Source of the DNA: CAYVBE01 sp964572825
Lineage (GTDB): Bacteria; Planctomycetota; Brocadiia; SM23-32
DNA length: 64,000 bases
NCBI GenBank assembly: GCA_964572825.1
Contig: CAZNGS010000007.1
Coordinates: 1 to 64,000, forward strand
Reading direction: 5' to 3'
Below the pieces are notes generated by a model that was not told the origin of the DNA, searched no databases, and saw only the letters and a list, made by a program, of their open reading frames with translations. Positions 19,244 to 28,054 of the stretch are shown here, piece after piece. Each line of letters starts with the position of its first letter. The first letter of the stretch is position 1. The translations under genes were made by a program, and so were the position numbers.

Positions 19244-20128
19244 ATGATTTCCGAATGGCTCCACAGGATAGCACCCGTGCCCAACATCGTCGGGTACGAC
19301 CGCGTGCCGCCGGGCTGGGTCAGCTCCACGCGGGTCATCTACGATCACGCCCTGATGTGCGCCGGGCCGGAAGCGACCTTCGCAATCGAAGTCGAGGGCA
19401 CCATGTTCGAGCTCCCGCCGGAGAGCTACATCATCATTCCACCGGGGCGGTGGCATGAGCGCCGGTCGTCCACCGAGGGACCGGCACTGCGCACCTGGCT
19501 GCACTTCGACTGGGCCTACCGGGGGGAACCGCTGGGCAGCCCCGTTCTGACCTACGCGCCGGCCGAAGCCCAGTGGGACCGCGTGGTGCCACCGCCGGAC
19601 TTCGTGCCTGTCGGGATACTGCGCGGGCGGGTCCCCAACTTCCCCGGGTATATGGAGGCGCACGAGCGGCTGAACGAGCGCTTCAACCACGGCACGCGCC
19701 GGGACCGCCTCGTGTGCCGGGGGCTGACACTGGAAATCCTGCTCGACCTGCTGGCGCCGAACGACGACGCAACGGGTGGCGGCGAGGACAGACGCGCCGC
19801 CCAGATTCGCGGGGCCCTCGACGAACTGGCCCGGGAGCCGTTCGGGGACGCGCCATCGATCCGAGAATACCTGGCATCGCAAGGACAGAGCTACGACCAC
19901 CAGGCGCGGGTCTTCAAGAAAGAATACGGCGTTACGCCGCTTCAGTACGTAAACTCCCTGCGTATCCTCCGGGCCAGAGAATTACTTCGGGACACGCCAT
20001 ACGAGGTGCAGGAAGTGGCGGGCCGGCTGGGTTTCCCGAGCGTGCGTTACTTCAACCGTCTGTTCAAGCAGCACACCGGTCTGACACCCACCGGCTTTCG
20101 CCGGGAAAGCTCCGCGGGCAACGCTTGA
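19244..20128 (+). CDS. AraC-family transcriptional regulator
   Basis: The 294-residue product has an N-terminal cupin-like ligand-binding half (about 20-160; note PPESYIIIPPGRWHER, a typical AraC cupin segment). The C-terminal half (about 190-290) holds the paired helix-turn-helix domain ending in the diagnostic PYEVQEVAGRLGFPS, YFNRLFKQHTGLTPTGFR region. It is a cytoplasmic regulator that probably senses a sugar. It is transcribed away from the propeller operon and converges on the DUF1080 gene with a 20-base gap, so the propeller operon is the most likely target. The start at 19244 is the only one that keeps the whole cupin; the ribosome-binding site (AGG) is weak. Confidence 0.85.
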   Translation: MISEWLHRIAPVPNIVGYDRVPPGWVSSTRVIYDHALMCAGPEATFAIEVEGTMFELPPESYIIIPPGRWHERRSSTEGPALRTWLHFDWAYRGEPLGSPVLTYAPAEAQWDRVVPPPDFVPVGILRGRVPNFPGYMEAHERLNERFNHGTRRDRLVCRGLTLEILLDLLAPNDDATGGGEDRRAAQIRGALDELAREPFGDAPSIREYLASQGQSYDHQARVFKKEYGVTPLQYVNSLRILRARELLRDTPYEVQEVAGRLGFPSVRYFNRLFKQHTGLTPTGFRRESSAGNA

Positions 20129-20148
20129 GGGAAGGGGGCAGTGCAGCT

Positions 20149-21525
20149 CTACCCGCCCAGGGGACGAATCCAGATGCGCCGGAAGGTAACCGCGCCGGTG
20201 TCGTCCTGGAGGATCACTGGCCATTCCGCCGGTTCTTCCAGGGGCCCATCACCGTAACGCCCGCCGCTGACGGACGCTTCCCGGGCGAACCTGCCGTCGC
20301 AGAAGACGGTCAGGCGTTTTTGCCGGGCCGGCTCGCCCTGTTGCTCCCAGCGCTGCAGGCTGAACAGAACGTCCGCACAGTGCCAGTCCCCCGAAGTCTC
20401 CGGTGGCTCTCCTGCACCCAGAATCACTCTCATGCCCCCCACTTCCACGCATGGCGGCCGGTCCGGCGCGGCACTCCCGTCCGCGCGCCACTCCAGGTGC
20501 ACCTGACAATCCCCGAAGGCACGTTCGGAGGCCGCTCGTCCGGCGATCTTCCACCCGTGCGGCCCATCGACCCATTCTGCGCCGTTCTGCTCCGCCCACT
20601 CCTGCGCGAGGGTGGGGTTGATCAGCACCAGGGCATCCGTTGGCGGGCTGCCCCGCCGGCCGGGTCGCACGACCGGCGGCGCGGGGCGACCGCGGTCCTT
20701 GATCTTCGGCCCCGCCTGTGAGGCCGCGTGCCGCATCCGCGCCAGCGCGACTGCGGCCTCATCCAGATCGCCGGAGGGGGGAAGCTCCTGAATCCAGATA
20801 TTCCGGTACCACACCCCCCGGCCGTGATTCTGCAGGGCCACGGGTCCGCGCGGCGGGTGGGGTGCGTACTTGCGAACCGTTACCTCCCGGTCTCCCCGCT
20901 CCACCTTGGTCAACGCGCCCAGCAGAACGCGGTCGTGGTGAACGGCGATGCCGTTATGGAGCACAGTGACGCGGGCAGGCCGCAGCAGTTCGCCGCCCGC
21001 CGCGAAGCAGGGAGCCCGGAACAGGATGTCGAAGGACTGCCACTGTCCCGGCGGGCGGCAGGCGTTGACCAGGGGCGGATAATGCCCGTAGAGGGCGCCG
21101 GCCTGGCCGTCGGGATAGGTTTCGTTCTCGAATGAGTCCAGCACCTGGACCTCGTAGCGGCCCATCATCTTCACGCCGCTGTTGCCGCGCGCCTGTCCGC
21201 GCAGGTCTTTGTCGGTGCGGAAGGCGCCCCAGGGGTTCCATTCCACGTGCAGGTGGCAATCTCCATAGTTCTCCCTGGTGACCAGGTACTTCACGCCCCC
21301 GACGTCCATTCGGCCCAGGACCACGTCCCAGTTGGCCTCCTGATCGTCCCGTTCGCGCGTGGCGGACCAATTGCCGATCCACCGGGAGAGGTCCGCGCCG
21401 TCGAACAGCACCTCGCGGGGAGCCGTTTGTCGCCCGGGGATCCGCACTTGTGCTGTTTTTTCGGCTACAGCCGCGGGGGTGAGCACGCACAGGAGGCCCA
21501 GCGCAGCATTCACGATCAGTCTCAT
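20149..21525 (-). CDS. Exported two-domain DUF1080 (3-keto-disaccharide hydrolase family) protein
   Basis: The 458-residue product has a Sec signal peptide (about 1-20). Two DUF1080-like concanavalin-fold domains follow. The first (about 32-245) has the family hallmarks EVLFDGADLSRW, GNSGVKMMGRYEVQVLDS and a closing YRNIWIQEL. The second, shorter one (about 290-455) keeps GDCQVHLEWR and closes with FRRIWIRPL. Members of this family are known to cleave 3-keto-glycosides. The start at 21525 has GGAG five bases upstream; an in-frame GTG at 21555 directly abuts the upstream stop but has no ribosome-binding site. It is the second gene after a Tat-exported Gfo/Idh enzyme, which suggests oxidation then cleavage of a disaccharide outside the cytoplasm. 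Confidence 0.8.
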   Translation of the reverse strand: MRLIVNAALGLLCVLTPAAVAEKTAQVRIPGRQTAPREVLFDGADLSRWIGNWSATRERDDQEANWDVVLGRMDVGGVKYLVTRENYGDCHLHVEWNPWGAFRTDKDLRGQARGNSGVKMMGRYEVQVLDSFENETYPDGQAGALYGHYPPLVNACRPPGQWQSFDILFRAPCFAAGGELLRPARVTVLHNGIAVHHDRVLLGALTKVERGDREVTVRKYAPHPPRGPVALQNHGRGVWYRNIWIQELPPSGDLDEAAVALARMRHAASQAGPKIKDRGRPAPPVVRPGRRGSPPTDALVLINPTLAQEWAEQNGAEWVDGPHGWKIAGRAASERAFGDCQVHLEWRADGSAAPDRPPCVEVGGMRVILGAGEPPETSGDWHCADVLFSLQRWEQQGEPARQKRLTVFCDGRFAREASVSGGRYGDGPLEEPAEWPVILQDDTGAVTFRRIWIRPLGG

Positions 21526-21555
21526 GGCATCTCCGTGTCCGGCGGCGGCTCGCAC

Positions 21556-22908
21556 TCAACCGATCTCCCATCCCGTGCGCGGTTCCGGTCCGTGAATCAA
21601 CGCGTTCGCCTCTTCGTCGTTGGTCACCCGCAGGGTCTCCGCGTCCCATTCGATGGGGCGTCCGCGCCGCAGGGCCACCTCGCCCAGCAGAACCATCTCC
21701 GTCAGCGGCCCGGCGTACGCGAAATTGGATAGGGGCATTCCTTCATCTTTGCAGGCCTCGAGCCAGCTTCCCATGTGGCCCCGCACGCGGGGTGCCTTCT
21801 GCGGCGGCCGGCCGATCTGGCGCATCTTCTGCTCCGGCACGATACGGCTGGCCCCGCCGTAGGCGTCGTATCTGATGGAGGCCTCCTCGCCGATGATGAG
21901 TCCGCCGCCGTAGCCGGACGGGCCCCACTGACCCCGCAGGTGATCGGGCAGTTCCAGGTCCACCCCGGAACGTCCCTCGCCCAACAGGTACTCCAGCCGC
22001 ACCGGAGGCTTCTGGCCACGAGCCGGAAAGTGATAGGCGATGCGTTCTCCCTGCGGGTAAGATTCCTTCACCGACCAGTCGCCGACCGGCTCCGCTTCGA
22101 CCCTCTCGGGTGCCCCGAGGTCCAGCGCGTACCAGGCGGCGTCCAGCGTGTGGCAGCCCCAATCGCCGATCTTCCCCTCGCCGAAGTAGCGCCAGCAGCG
22201 CCACGTCTTGGGCACGTAGGCCGGGGAGTAGGGTCGCCGGTGGGCGCGGTTCAGCCACAGGTCCCAGGCCAGCCCGTCGGGCACCTCCTTCTTCTGGGGA
22301 GGTCCCTCAGCCGCGCGGGCGCCCGCCGTGTGGCAGATCACCCGCCGCACCTCTCCGATGGAACCCGCCAGGATCCAGTCCCGGGTCACGGCCGTGCTGT
22401 GGTTGGAGTGGCCGGTGTTACCCATCTGCGTGGCGACGTCGTGCCTCCGGGCGGCTTCGGCCAGCTTCCTCGCCTCCCACACCGTGTGGGTGAGCGGCTT
22501 CTCCAGGTAAACGTGCTTGCCCCGGATGATGGCCGACATGGCGGCGTGGTAGTGGGAGTGGTCCGGCGTGGCGATAATGACCGCATCGATGTCGTCCTGC
22601 ATCCGGTCGAACATGCGCCGGTAGTCCTTGAAGTGCGGCACGTCGGGGTATTTGGCGTAGGCCTTGTCGCGCCGTTCGTCCGGCCGATCGTCCACGTCGC
22701 AGAAGGCGACGAACGTGCATCCACCACCGGCCATCTGGATGCACGGCCAGCCGCGCCCGCCGCAGCCGATGACCGCCACCTGCAACCTCTCGTTGGGGCT
22801 CTGGGCGTGGCCGTCCCGAATGGAAAACGGGCCGAACAGGGCGGCGGCCCCCGCCGCCACTCCCGTTTGGACGAACCTTCTGCGCGTCAGATTACCGTCA
22901 GCTTTCAT
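21556..22908 (-). CDS. Tat-exported Gfo/Idh/MocA-family oxidoreductase
   Basis: The 450-residue product starts with a twin-arginine signal (R9-R10-R11-F12) and a hydrophobic stretch to about residue 36. A Rossmann domain follows, with the dinucleotide motif GCGGRG (48-53) and the family's EKPLTHT segment. The C-terminal alpha/beta domain includes IGDWGCHTLD. Tat export implies the NAD(P) cofactor is bound before transport, as for glucose-fructose oxidoreductase. GGAAAG precedes the ATG by about 7 bases. It sits 30 bases upstream of the DUF1080 gene and is probably co-transcribed. Likely role: oxidising a sugar hydroxyl (often C3) of an oligosaccharide in the periplasm. Confidence 0.85.
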   Translation of the reverse strand: MKADGNLTRRRFVQTGVAAGAAALFGPFSIRDGHAQSPNERLQVAVIGCGGRGWPCIQMAGGGCTFVAFCDVDDRPDERRDKAYAKYPDVPHFKDYRRMFDRMQDDIDAVIIATPDHSHYHAAMSAIIRGKHVYLEKPLTHTVWEARKLAEAARRHDVATQMGNTGHSNHSTAVTRDWILAGSIGEVRRVICHTAGARAAEGPPQKKEVPDGLAWDLWLNRAHRRPYSPAYVPKTWRCWRYFGEGKIGDWGCHTLDAAWYALDLGAPERVEAEPVGDWSVKESYPQGERIAYHFPARGQKPPVRLEYLLGEGRSGVDLELPDHLRGQWGPSGYGGGLIIGEEASIRYDAYGGASRIVPEQKMRQIGRPPQKAPRVRGHMGSWLEACKDEGMPLSNFAYAGPLTEMVLLGEVALRRGRPIEWDAETLRVTNDEEANALIHGPEPRTGWEIG

Positions 22909-23231
22909 GGCATGACTTTCCTCTGGAAGACCGCGCCGGAATCGTCTGCTGAGATCACAATGGCATTACTTTCCCAAGGTCCGTGGGAACGCTGCTGTAC
23001 AGCGATAATAGGCCGATCGGACAGTTTGTCGTAAGTGTTTACCGTCTTTATCCTGTACTACCATCATAGTGTACCCCCCGAGGCTTTCAACGAGAATCCT
23101 GCCGTCTTTTCGCTCCCCAGATTTCCCGATGCATCCCCCGTGCGGGGTTCACTGGCCGCCTGCACCGGGCCGGGACCCTCAATGGGCCCCGGCCCTTTGA
23201 AACCGACACCGGCCCTTCCGTATGCTGAGCG
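22909..23231. other. Non-coding gap upstream of the Gfo/Idh-DUF1080 pair
   Basis: This 323-base stretch should hold the promoter of the minus-strand pair. A TATTAT -10-like box lies at 23010-23005 on the minus strand, but no good -35 box accompanies it. CCGATCGG is a small palindrome beside it. The right half (about 23140-23230) is GC-rich and repetitive (gggcccc, cggcccc) and leads into a transposase fragment. No gene is seen. Confidence 0.45.
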
Positions 23232-23954
23232 GTGATGAGCGAAACCGAACAGGGCTGTCCCGGATGCCGAAGGCTCCCGCGCGAGCTGCGGGCCTTGAAG
23301 GCCGAAAACCGCTCCCGCAAAGACAAACCCTACAAACCGAAGGGAAGCCCGGGGCGCAAGAAGGGCAAGGGGACCTTCAGAAGACGAAAGCCGCCGCCGG
23401 AGAGTGAACTGAAATCCGTGCAGGTTCCGCTCGCGCAGTGCCCCAACTGCGGAGGAGCACTGCACCGCAGAAAGCGCCACGAGCATATCCAGAGCGATAT
23501 CCCCCCGGTCGAGCCGGTCCACATCCGCTTTATCACCCAAAGCGGCTATTGCCCGCATTGCAAGAAGCGGTTCCGCTCCCGGCACCCCGAGCAGTCCTCC
23601 AGCGCCACAGGAGCCGCCGGGGTCAGCATCGGGCCGAACGCCAGGGCGATCGCTGCCGAGATGAAGCATCGGCTGGGGGTGAGCTACGAGAAGATCGCCG
23701 ATATGTTCGAGGCCATCTTCAACTTCACAGTCAGCCGCAGCGGTCTGTGCCGCTCCGGGCGGCGGCTGGCGCTGCCGGAGCCGGTGAAACGCTGGTCACT
23801 GACGACGCTACGGGAGAAGCTGGTCAAGATCGGGGCGAAGGTTGTGCGCCACGCGCGCTACGTCGTCTTCCAGATGGTCGAGGTGGCGGTTCGACGGGGG
23901 CTTTTCGGAGCGATACTGGAGCGGATCGGGCGGCTCTCCCCCGCGCCGACCTGA
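23232..23954 (+). pseudogene. Chimeric transposase remnant: IS66-like front joined to IS1380-like tail
   Basis: The 240-residue frame is open throughout but its two parts belong to different transposase families. Residues 1 to about 180 resemble an IS66 TnpC front: an N-terminal basic region, the zinc-finger-like CPNCGG and CPHCKK pairs, then GVSYEKIADMFE. From about residue 182 (nt 23775) the sequence matches the C-terminal end of IS1380-group transposases (WSLTTLREKLVKIGAKVV, HARYVVFQM, LFGAILERI). Neither part keeps its DDE catalytic core, so the product cannot transpose. It appears to be an in-frame fusion of two decayed elements. Whether it is expressed is unknown. Confidence 0.7.
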
Positions 23955-24111
23955 CGTGGTATCGCGGATCACGCAGAGAAAAAAGGTATCCCGCGTTCGC
24001 TGACAGCCGAGGTATCTCGGAAGGAGCGAAAAGGGGCGATCAAAAGCGGTTTGATGCCCTCAGAAACGGTGCGCGGAGGGCGTTGTTGCAGCGCCCGTTC
24101 GGAGAAGTGGC
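23955..24111. other. Gap after the chimeric transposase, no gene seen
   Basis: This stretch probably holds leftover IS sequence, including GGTATCCCGCGTTC-type segments seen at IS1380 ends. It precedes the promoter of the PA14 gene. No coding sequence is supported. Confidence 0.4.
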
Positions 24112-24140
24112 TTGATAGACGCTGCCTGGAAGCGTATAAG
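24112..24140 (+). promoter_or_regulatory. Sigma70-type promoter of the PA14 protein gene
   Basis: TTGATA (24112-24117), 17-bp spacer, TATAAG (24135-24140). The start codon at 24212 is about 70 bases downstream and is preceded by AAGGAAGG. Confidence 0.6.
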
Positions 24141-24211
24141 CACTGGAGGGAGGCGAAGTCGGAACTTCGCCACGACAAATGGGAGATTCCCGATAAGGAA
24201 GGAAAACGGCG

Positions 24212-27200
24212 ATGGAACGGGGAAAACGGTCGGTTGGCGCGCTGAAGGTCGGGGCGATGGCGGCGCTCGCGATTCTGCTGGTTCGATGCGGGCAGGCCGG
24301 CGCGGCCCAAGGCCGCATCCCCCAGGGCGGCGGGGTGACCTACCCGGCGTGGAGCGGCGAATACTTCGCCAACGCGAACCTCGAAGGCGCACCGGCCTAC
24401 ATGAAGAGCGAGAACCGCGTCCGCTCCGACTGGGAGGACTGGCGCCCCGTGCTGGGGGTGCGCGCCGAGAGCGTGCGCGACTTCCCTACCGACAACTTCT
24501 CGGCCCGCTGGAGCGCGAAGCTGATCGCCCGCTTCGACGAAGAGTATACCTTCAAGCTCATCTCCGACGAGGGGGCCCGGCTGAAGATCAGGCCCACGGG
24601 CACGCGTCGGTGGCGGAAGTTGATCGACGCGTGGCAGCCGCACCGGCGCCGCGCCGACACCGCGAAGATGCGCCTCGATCCGGCCACCGAATACGACGTG
24701 CAGATCGAGTACTACGACCTGACGGGCGACGCCGTCTGCGAACTCTACTGGTCGAGCCCGAGTACGCCCGAGGAGGTCGTCGACTACGCCTCGGGCAACA
24801 CGGTGCGGGAGTACTGGCCGCAGTCGGCGGCCAACATGATGGACTTCACCCGCATCAAGATGCCCGATGCGCAACTCGATGAGGACGGCTGGCCGAAGGC
24901 GGACTTCAAGACGTACATGAGCGGCGGCTGGCCCATCCATCACGGTCGGATGCTGTTCTGTTTCAAGGGCCTGGCCGAGGTTCACGTCAACGGCACGTTC
25001 CTGGTGGGGGAAGAGACCTACGAGAACGTTCTGCCGAAGGGCGCCGGCTACGAGCCCTCCACTAACGAGACGCGCGCCCTGATCGAGACAAAGGACAGGG
25101 GCGACGGCAACTACAAGTCGCCGCTGGAGATGCGCCAGACCCAGCGCTCGCCCGACGCGCCCGTGGGCAGCGGCGTGCGCGACATCTACTGGATGGCGCC
25201 GAAGAGGATTGGTGGGAAGGAGCCGCACGAGCCCGGCGAGATCATCAACGGCGAGGCCCGGGACGCGTTTCTGCCCGCTTACGCCTTCCGCGTGCAGAAG
25301 ACCGGCCTGAACAACGTCGCCCGCTGGGAGGATCGCACCTTCCCCACTTACTGCAACATCCACGACCAGACGGTCCACAACGACATGGCCTACGAGAAGC
25401 TGGTGCTGGCGGCCAACGAGATGGGGCGCGACCTCTACATGTGCTACTCGGACAGCATCGACCGGGATTACATGGTGAAGATGGCCAAAGTGACGCGCTT
25501 CGGCAGCGATGGCAAGGAGCCCTACAACGACCCGACCGAGGACCCCGTCTGGCCGCCGCTGAACCCGAATCTGCGCCTCTACCTCGAACACGGCAACGAG
25601 ATGGGCTGGTCGGCCATCCAGCCCCGCCAGTGGGCGCGGCGCTACGACCGGGAGATTTTCCGTAATGAGGACAACCCGATTTGGCGCGTGCTTAATTTCG
25701 ACGGCCGGGCGGAGGATAACCATCACGGCGGCCTGATGCGCTACCACGCCTACCGCACCGTCATGATGAGCGACGCGATGCGCGAGGTCTGGGGCGACGC
25801 GGCCATCAACGACAAGGTGCGCGTGATGATCTTCGGCCAGTATCAGCGCCACTTCCAGAACACGCTCTGCCAGTTCATCGACGACTATTACAACAACGGC
25901 GCCGGGCAATTCGTGGCCAACCCGCGGCCGGTCAACGAGATACTCTTCGGCGCCGGTCCCGCGCTCTATTACGGCACCGGGAACATGTGGGCGGTGGGCG
26001 ACGACCCGGTGCTGAAGGACGCCAGCTTCGAAGGCTACCCCCTGAGGCCCGGGGCGGCCGCCGGCGCTCCCGCGCGCGGCCCCTGGCGCTTCGAGAGCAC
26101 CGCCGGGGTGGTGGACGACCGCCTCCCCCGCCACCAGGCCTTCCAGCCCGTGCCGGCCGAGGAGAAGCCCTACAAGCTGAACTCAGCCGCTTCGGTCGGC
26201 ATCGGCTTCACCGTCGGCCCCACCGACCTGTACGCCTACGAGACCGGACGCATCGTGCAGGGCGGGGAGAAAGGCGCGCACCCCGTCTCCATCTTCACTG
26301 CGGAGGCCAAGAAACTCCACGGCATGCGGGCCAGCCGGGAGAAGCTGGACAAGATGCAGCGGGGCCAGATCGCCTGGTGGCCGCTGCAGTACGACGCCTG
26401 GATCACGCCCGGCTCCTCGCGGGTCGGCGTGTGGAAGCTGGAGGCCGGCAAGTCCTACATCTGCGTCTCGCGCGAGCCGGCCAATGCCGAGCTGCCCTCC
26501 CCCAACACCCCGCTGAGGGCCGGCCCGGGGCTGCTCATCCAGGGCGGCGTGGTCCTGGCCGACGGCGAGGTGAAGAGGGTGAGCCGGCCGGGAACGGGCT
26601 TCCCGCTGGCCACCTTCCGCTACACCGGCCGACCGGCGACGCCGGGCAGGGGCATCGCCCTGGTGCCCTCGGATCCCAAGGTGGATCCGACCTGGATGGA
26701 GGGGGGACGAGGCAGGTCGAATGTGCCCGAATGGCACCGCGCCGGAACCCGGGCCGCCTTCATCGCGGGCAGGGGGAGAATCAGCCAGAGGTTCACCGTG
26801 GACCGGCCGGGCGATTACATGTTCGTCTTCACCGCCAACAACAGCATCGAGAAGGCCCAACCCATCACCATCACCTTCGACGGCAAGACGGCCTGGGAGA
26901 AGTCCCCGGTCGGTGGCAGCCGCAAGCACAGGGAAGCTGTCTTCCAATGGGGCACGCGGTACATGCCGCTGGAGGCCGGCGAGCACGAGCTGGTGATCGA
27001 GGGCACGGCCGACGATCCGGCGGCGGTGCTCTACATCTACGCCTCGCACATCGGCTCCGTCCGCGACTACGCCGGGGGGGAGGACGCTGGCAACTTCCTG
27101 GATGCCGGCGGGGCGACCGGGCAGACTGACGCCCGCTTTGCCCGCAACGTGCGCGTGTGCACGCTGATGGCCCAGAACTGGGGACTGGTACCGATGTCCT

Positions 27201-27811
27201 ACGAGGGCGGCACGAACGCAGGGGGCGACTGGAACGGCGGCGGCGTCCTCTATACCCAGCAGTTCAAGTGGAACCACCCCATAAGCAAGGTTGCCGACAA
27301 CAACTGGGCGCATTTCTGGCATAGCTACGGCGGCCGCAACGCCATGTACTACTACCCGGGCTTCCCCGGCCTCTTTCTCTACAAGGCCGAGACCTACATG
27401 CCCTGGGCGGCCGCCATCGAGCGGGCCGGAGGCTGGGTGCTCGAACCTTCAAAGGGCATTCCCCTCCCCGCCACGCTGACCGTCCAGATTGACCACAGCC
27501 AGGGCAGCATCGCCTCGGGCTGGAAGGGGTGGACGCACCCGCTCAACATGCAGGAGCAGACCTCCCGGCTCGAACAGGGCCAGTGGAAGTCGTGGATCGT
27601 CCGGGCGCCGGAGGCGCGCAGATACCGCTTCACGCTCTCGGCCTCCGCGGGCGGCGCGGCCCGGCTGAGCGTCGACGACTCCCAGGGCATCGTGAAGGGC
27701 CCCAGCGACCGGCGGCTGACCACAGAACTCTTCCTCACCAAAGGCATGCACGCCGTCAAGGTCCGCTGCGACGAGGGAGCCTTTGACTTGAGCGGGATCG
27801 CCGTGCAATAG
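24212..27811 (+). CDS. Large secreted PA14-domain protein, possible glycoside hydrolase
   Basis: The 1,199-residue product has an export signal (about 1-32; a Cys near the end is not in a good lipobox). A PA14-type carbohydrate-binding domain (about 44-190) is recognisable from WSGEYFANANLEG and FDEEYTFKLISDEGARL. The middle (about 250-650) contains LYLEHGNEMGW with E463, which resembles the NE acid/base motif of clan A glycosidases such as GH51 or GH39, but I cannot fix a nucleophile. Residues about 860-960 look like a second beta-sandwich (GDYMFVFTANNSIEKA), and the last 120 residues another. It is monocistronic, placed between IS remnants and a truncated GNAT gene. Assignment as a glycosidase is an inference; PA14 plus export is well supported. 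Confidence 0.75.
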   Translation: MERGKRSVGALKVGAMAALAILLVRCGQAGAAQGRIPQGGGVTYPAWSGEYFANANLEGAPAYMKSENRVRSDWEDWRPVLGVRAESVRDFPTDNFSARWSAKLIARFDEEYTFKLISDEGARLKIRPTGTRRWRKLIDAWQPHRRRADTAKMRLDPATEYDVQIEYYDLTGDAVCELYWSSPSTPEEVVDYASGNTVREYWPQSAANMMDFTRIKMPDAQLDEDGWPKADFKTYMSGGWPIHHGRMLFCFKGLAEVHVNGTFLVGEETYENVLPKGAGYEPSTNETRALIETKDRGDGNYKSPLEMRQTQRSPDAPVGSGVRDIYWMAPKRIGGKEPHEPGEIINGEARDAFLPAYAFRVQKTGLNNVARWEDRTFPTYCNIHDQTVHNDMAYEKLVLAANEMGRDLYMCYSDSIDRDYMVKMAKVTRFGSDGKEPYNDPTEDPVWPPLNPNLRLYLEHGNEMGWSAIQPRQWARRYDREIFRNEDNPIWRVLNFDGRAEDNHHGGLMRYHAYRTVMMSDAMREVWGDAAINDKVRVMIFGQYQRHFQNTLCQFIDDYYNNGAGQFVANPRPVNEILFGAGPALYYGTGNMWAVGDDPVLKDASFEGYPLRPGAAAGAPARGPWRFESTAGVVDDRLPRHQAFQPVPAEEKPYKLNSAASVGIGFTVGPTDLYAYETGRIVQGGEKGAHPVSIFTAEAKKLHGMRASREKLDKMQRGQIAWWPLQYDAWITPGSSRVGVWKLEAGKSYICVSREPANAELPSPNTPLRAGPGLLIQGGVVLADGEVKRVSRPGTGFPLATFRYTGRPATPGRGIALVPSDPKVDPTWMEGGRGRSNVPEWHRAGTRAAFIAGRGRISQRFTVDRPGDYMFVFTANNSIEKAQPITITFDGKTAWEKSPVGGSRKHREAVFQWGTRYMPLEAGEHELVIEGTADDPAAVLYIYASHIGSVRDYAGGEDAGNFLDAGGATGQTDARFARNVRVCTLMAQNWGLVPMSYEGGTNAGGDWNGGGVLYTQQFKWNHPISKVADNNWAHFWHSYGGRNAMYYYPGFPGLFLYKAETYMPWAAAIERAGGWVLEPSKGIPLPATLTVQIDHSQGSIASGWKGWTHPLNMQEQTSRLEQGQWKSWIVRAPEARRYRFTLSASAGGAARLSVDDSQGIVKGPSDRRLTTELFLTKGMHAVKVRCDEGAFDLSGIAVQ

Positions 27812-27833
27812 CCGTGAGGACCAGACCCCCAGC

Positions 27834-27851
27834 GGCGGCCCCCGGGCCGCC
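27834..27851 (+). other. GC-rich hairpin after the PA14 gene
   Basis: GGCGGCCC and GGGCCGCC form a perfect 8-base inverted repeat with almost no loop, 23 bases after the stop codon. There is no T-run, so it is not a standard intrinsic terminator, though it could protect the 3' end of the mRNA. Confidence 0.35.
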
Positions 27852-27895
27852 CGTGGGCATCTGACCTCCCATCTTCCGGAAGGAGCGGAGAGAAC

Positions 27896-28054
27896 GTGGA
27901 TTTCATCATCCGGGAGGCCACGCCCGATGACGCCGCGCAGCTCATCGGGCGCCTTCACCGGCTGGCTGAAGAGCCCGGCATCAACATCACCCTTGGCCCG
28001 GGCGAGTTCGATATGACGGTGGAGCAAGAACGCGAATGGCTCAAAGAGAACTAA
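27896..28054 (+). pseudogene. Truncated GNAT acetyltransferase, N-terminal 52 residues only
   Basis: From the GTG at 27896 (AAGGAGCGGAGAG upstream) the frame reads a typical GNAT front: FIIREATPDDAAQL, then EPGINITLGPGEFD and EREWLKEN, ending at a TAA at 28052. Family members of this type are about 170 residues. The acetyl-CoA-binding core is missing. The stop falls exactly where the minus-strand IS630-type transposase gene ends, so an insertion and later rearrangement probably removed the rest of the gene. I find no matching 3' half on the far side of the element. Confidence 0.75.

Noticed and set aside
23969..26134. Minus-strand open frame opposite the PA14 gene
   Set aside because: Antisense shadow without motifs or a credible start.
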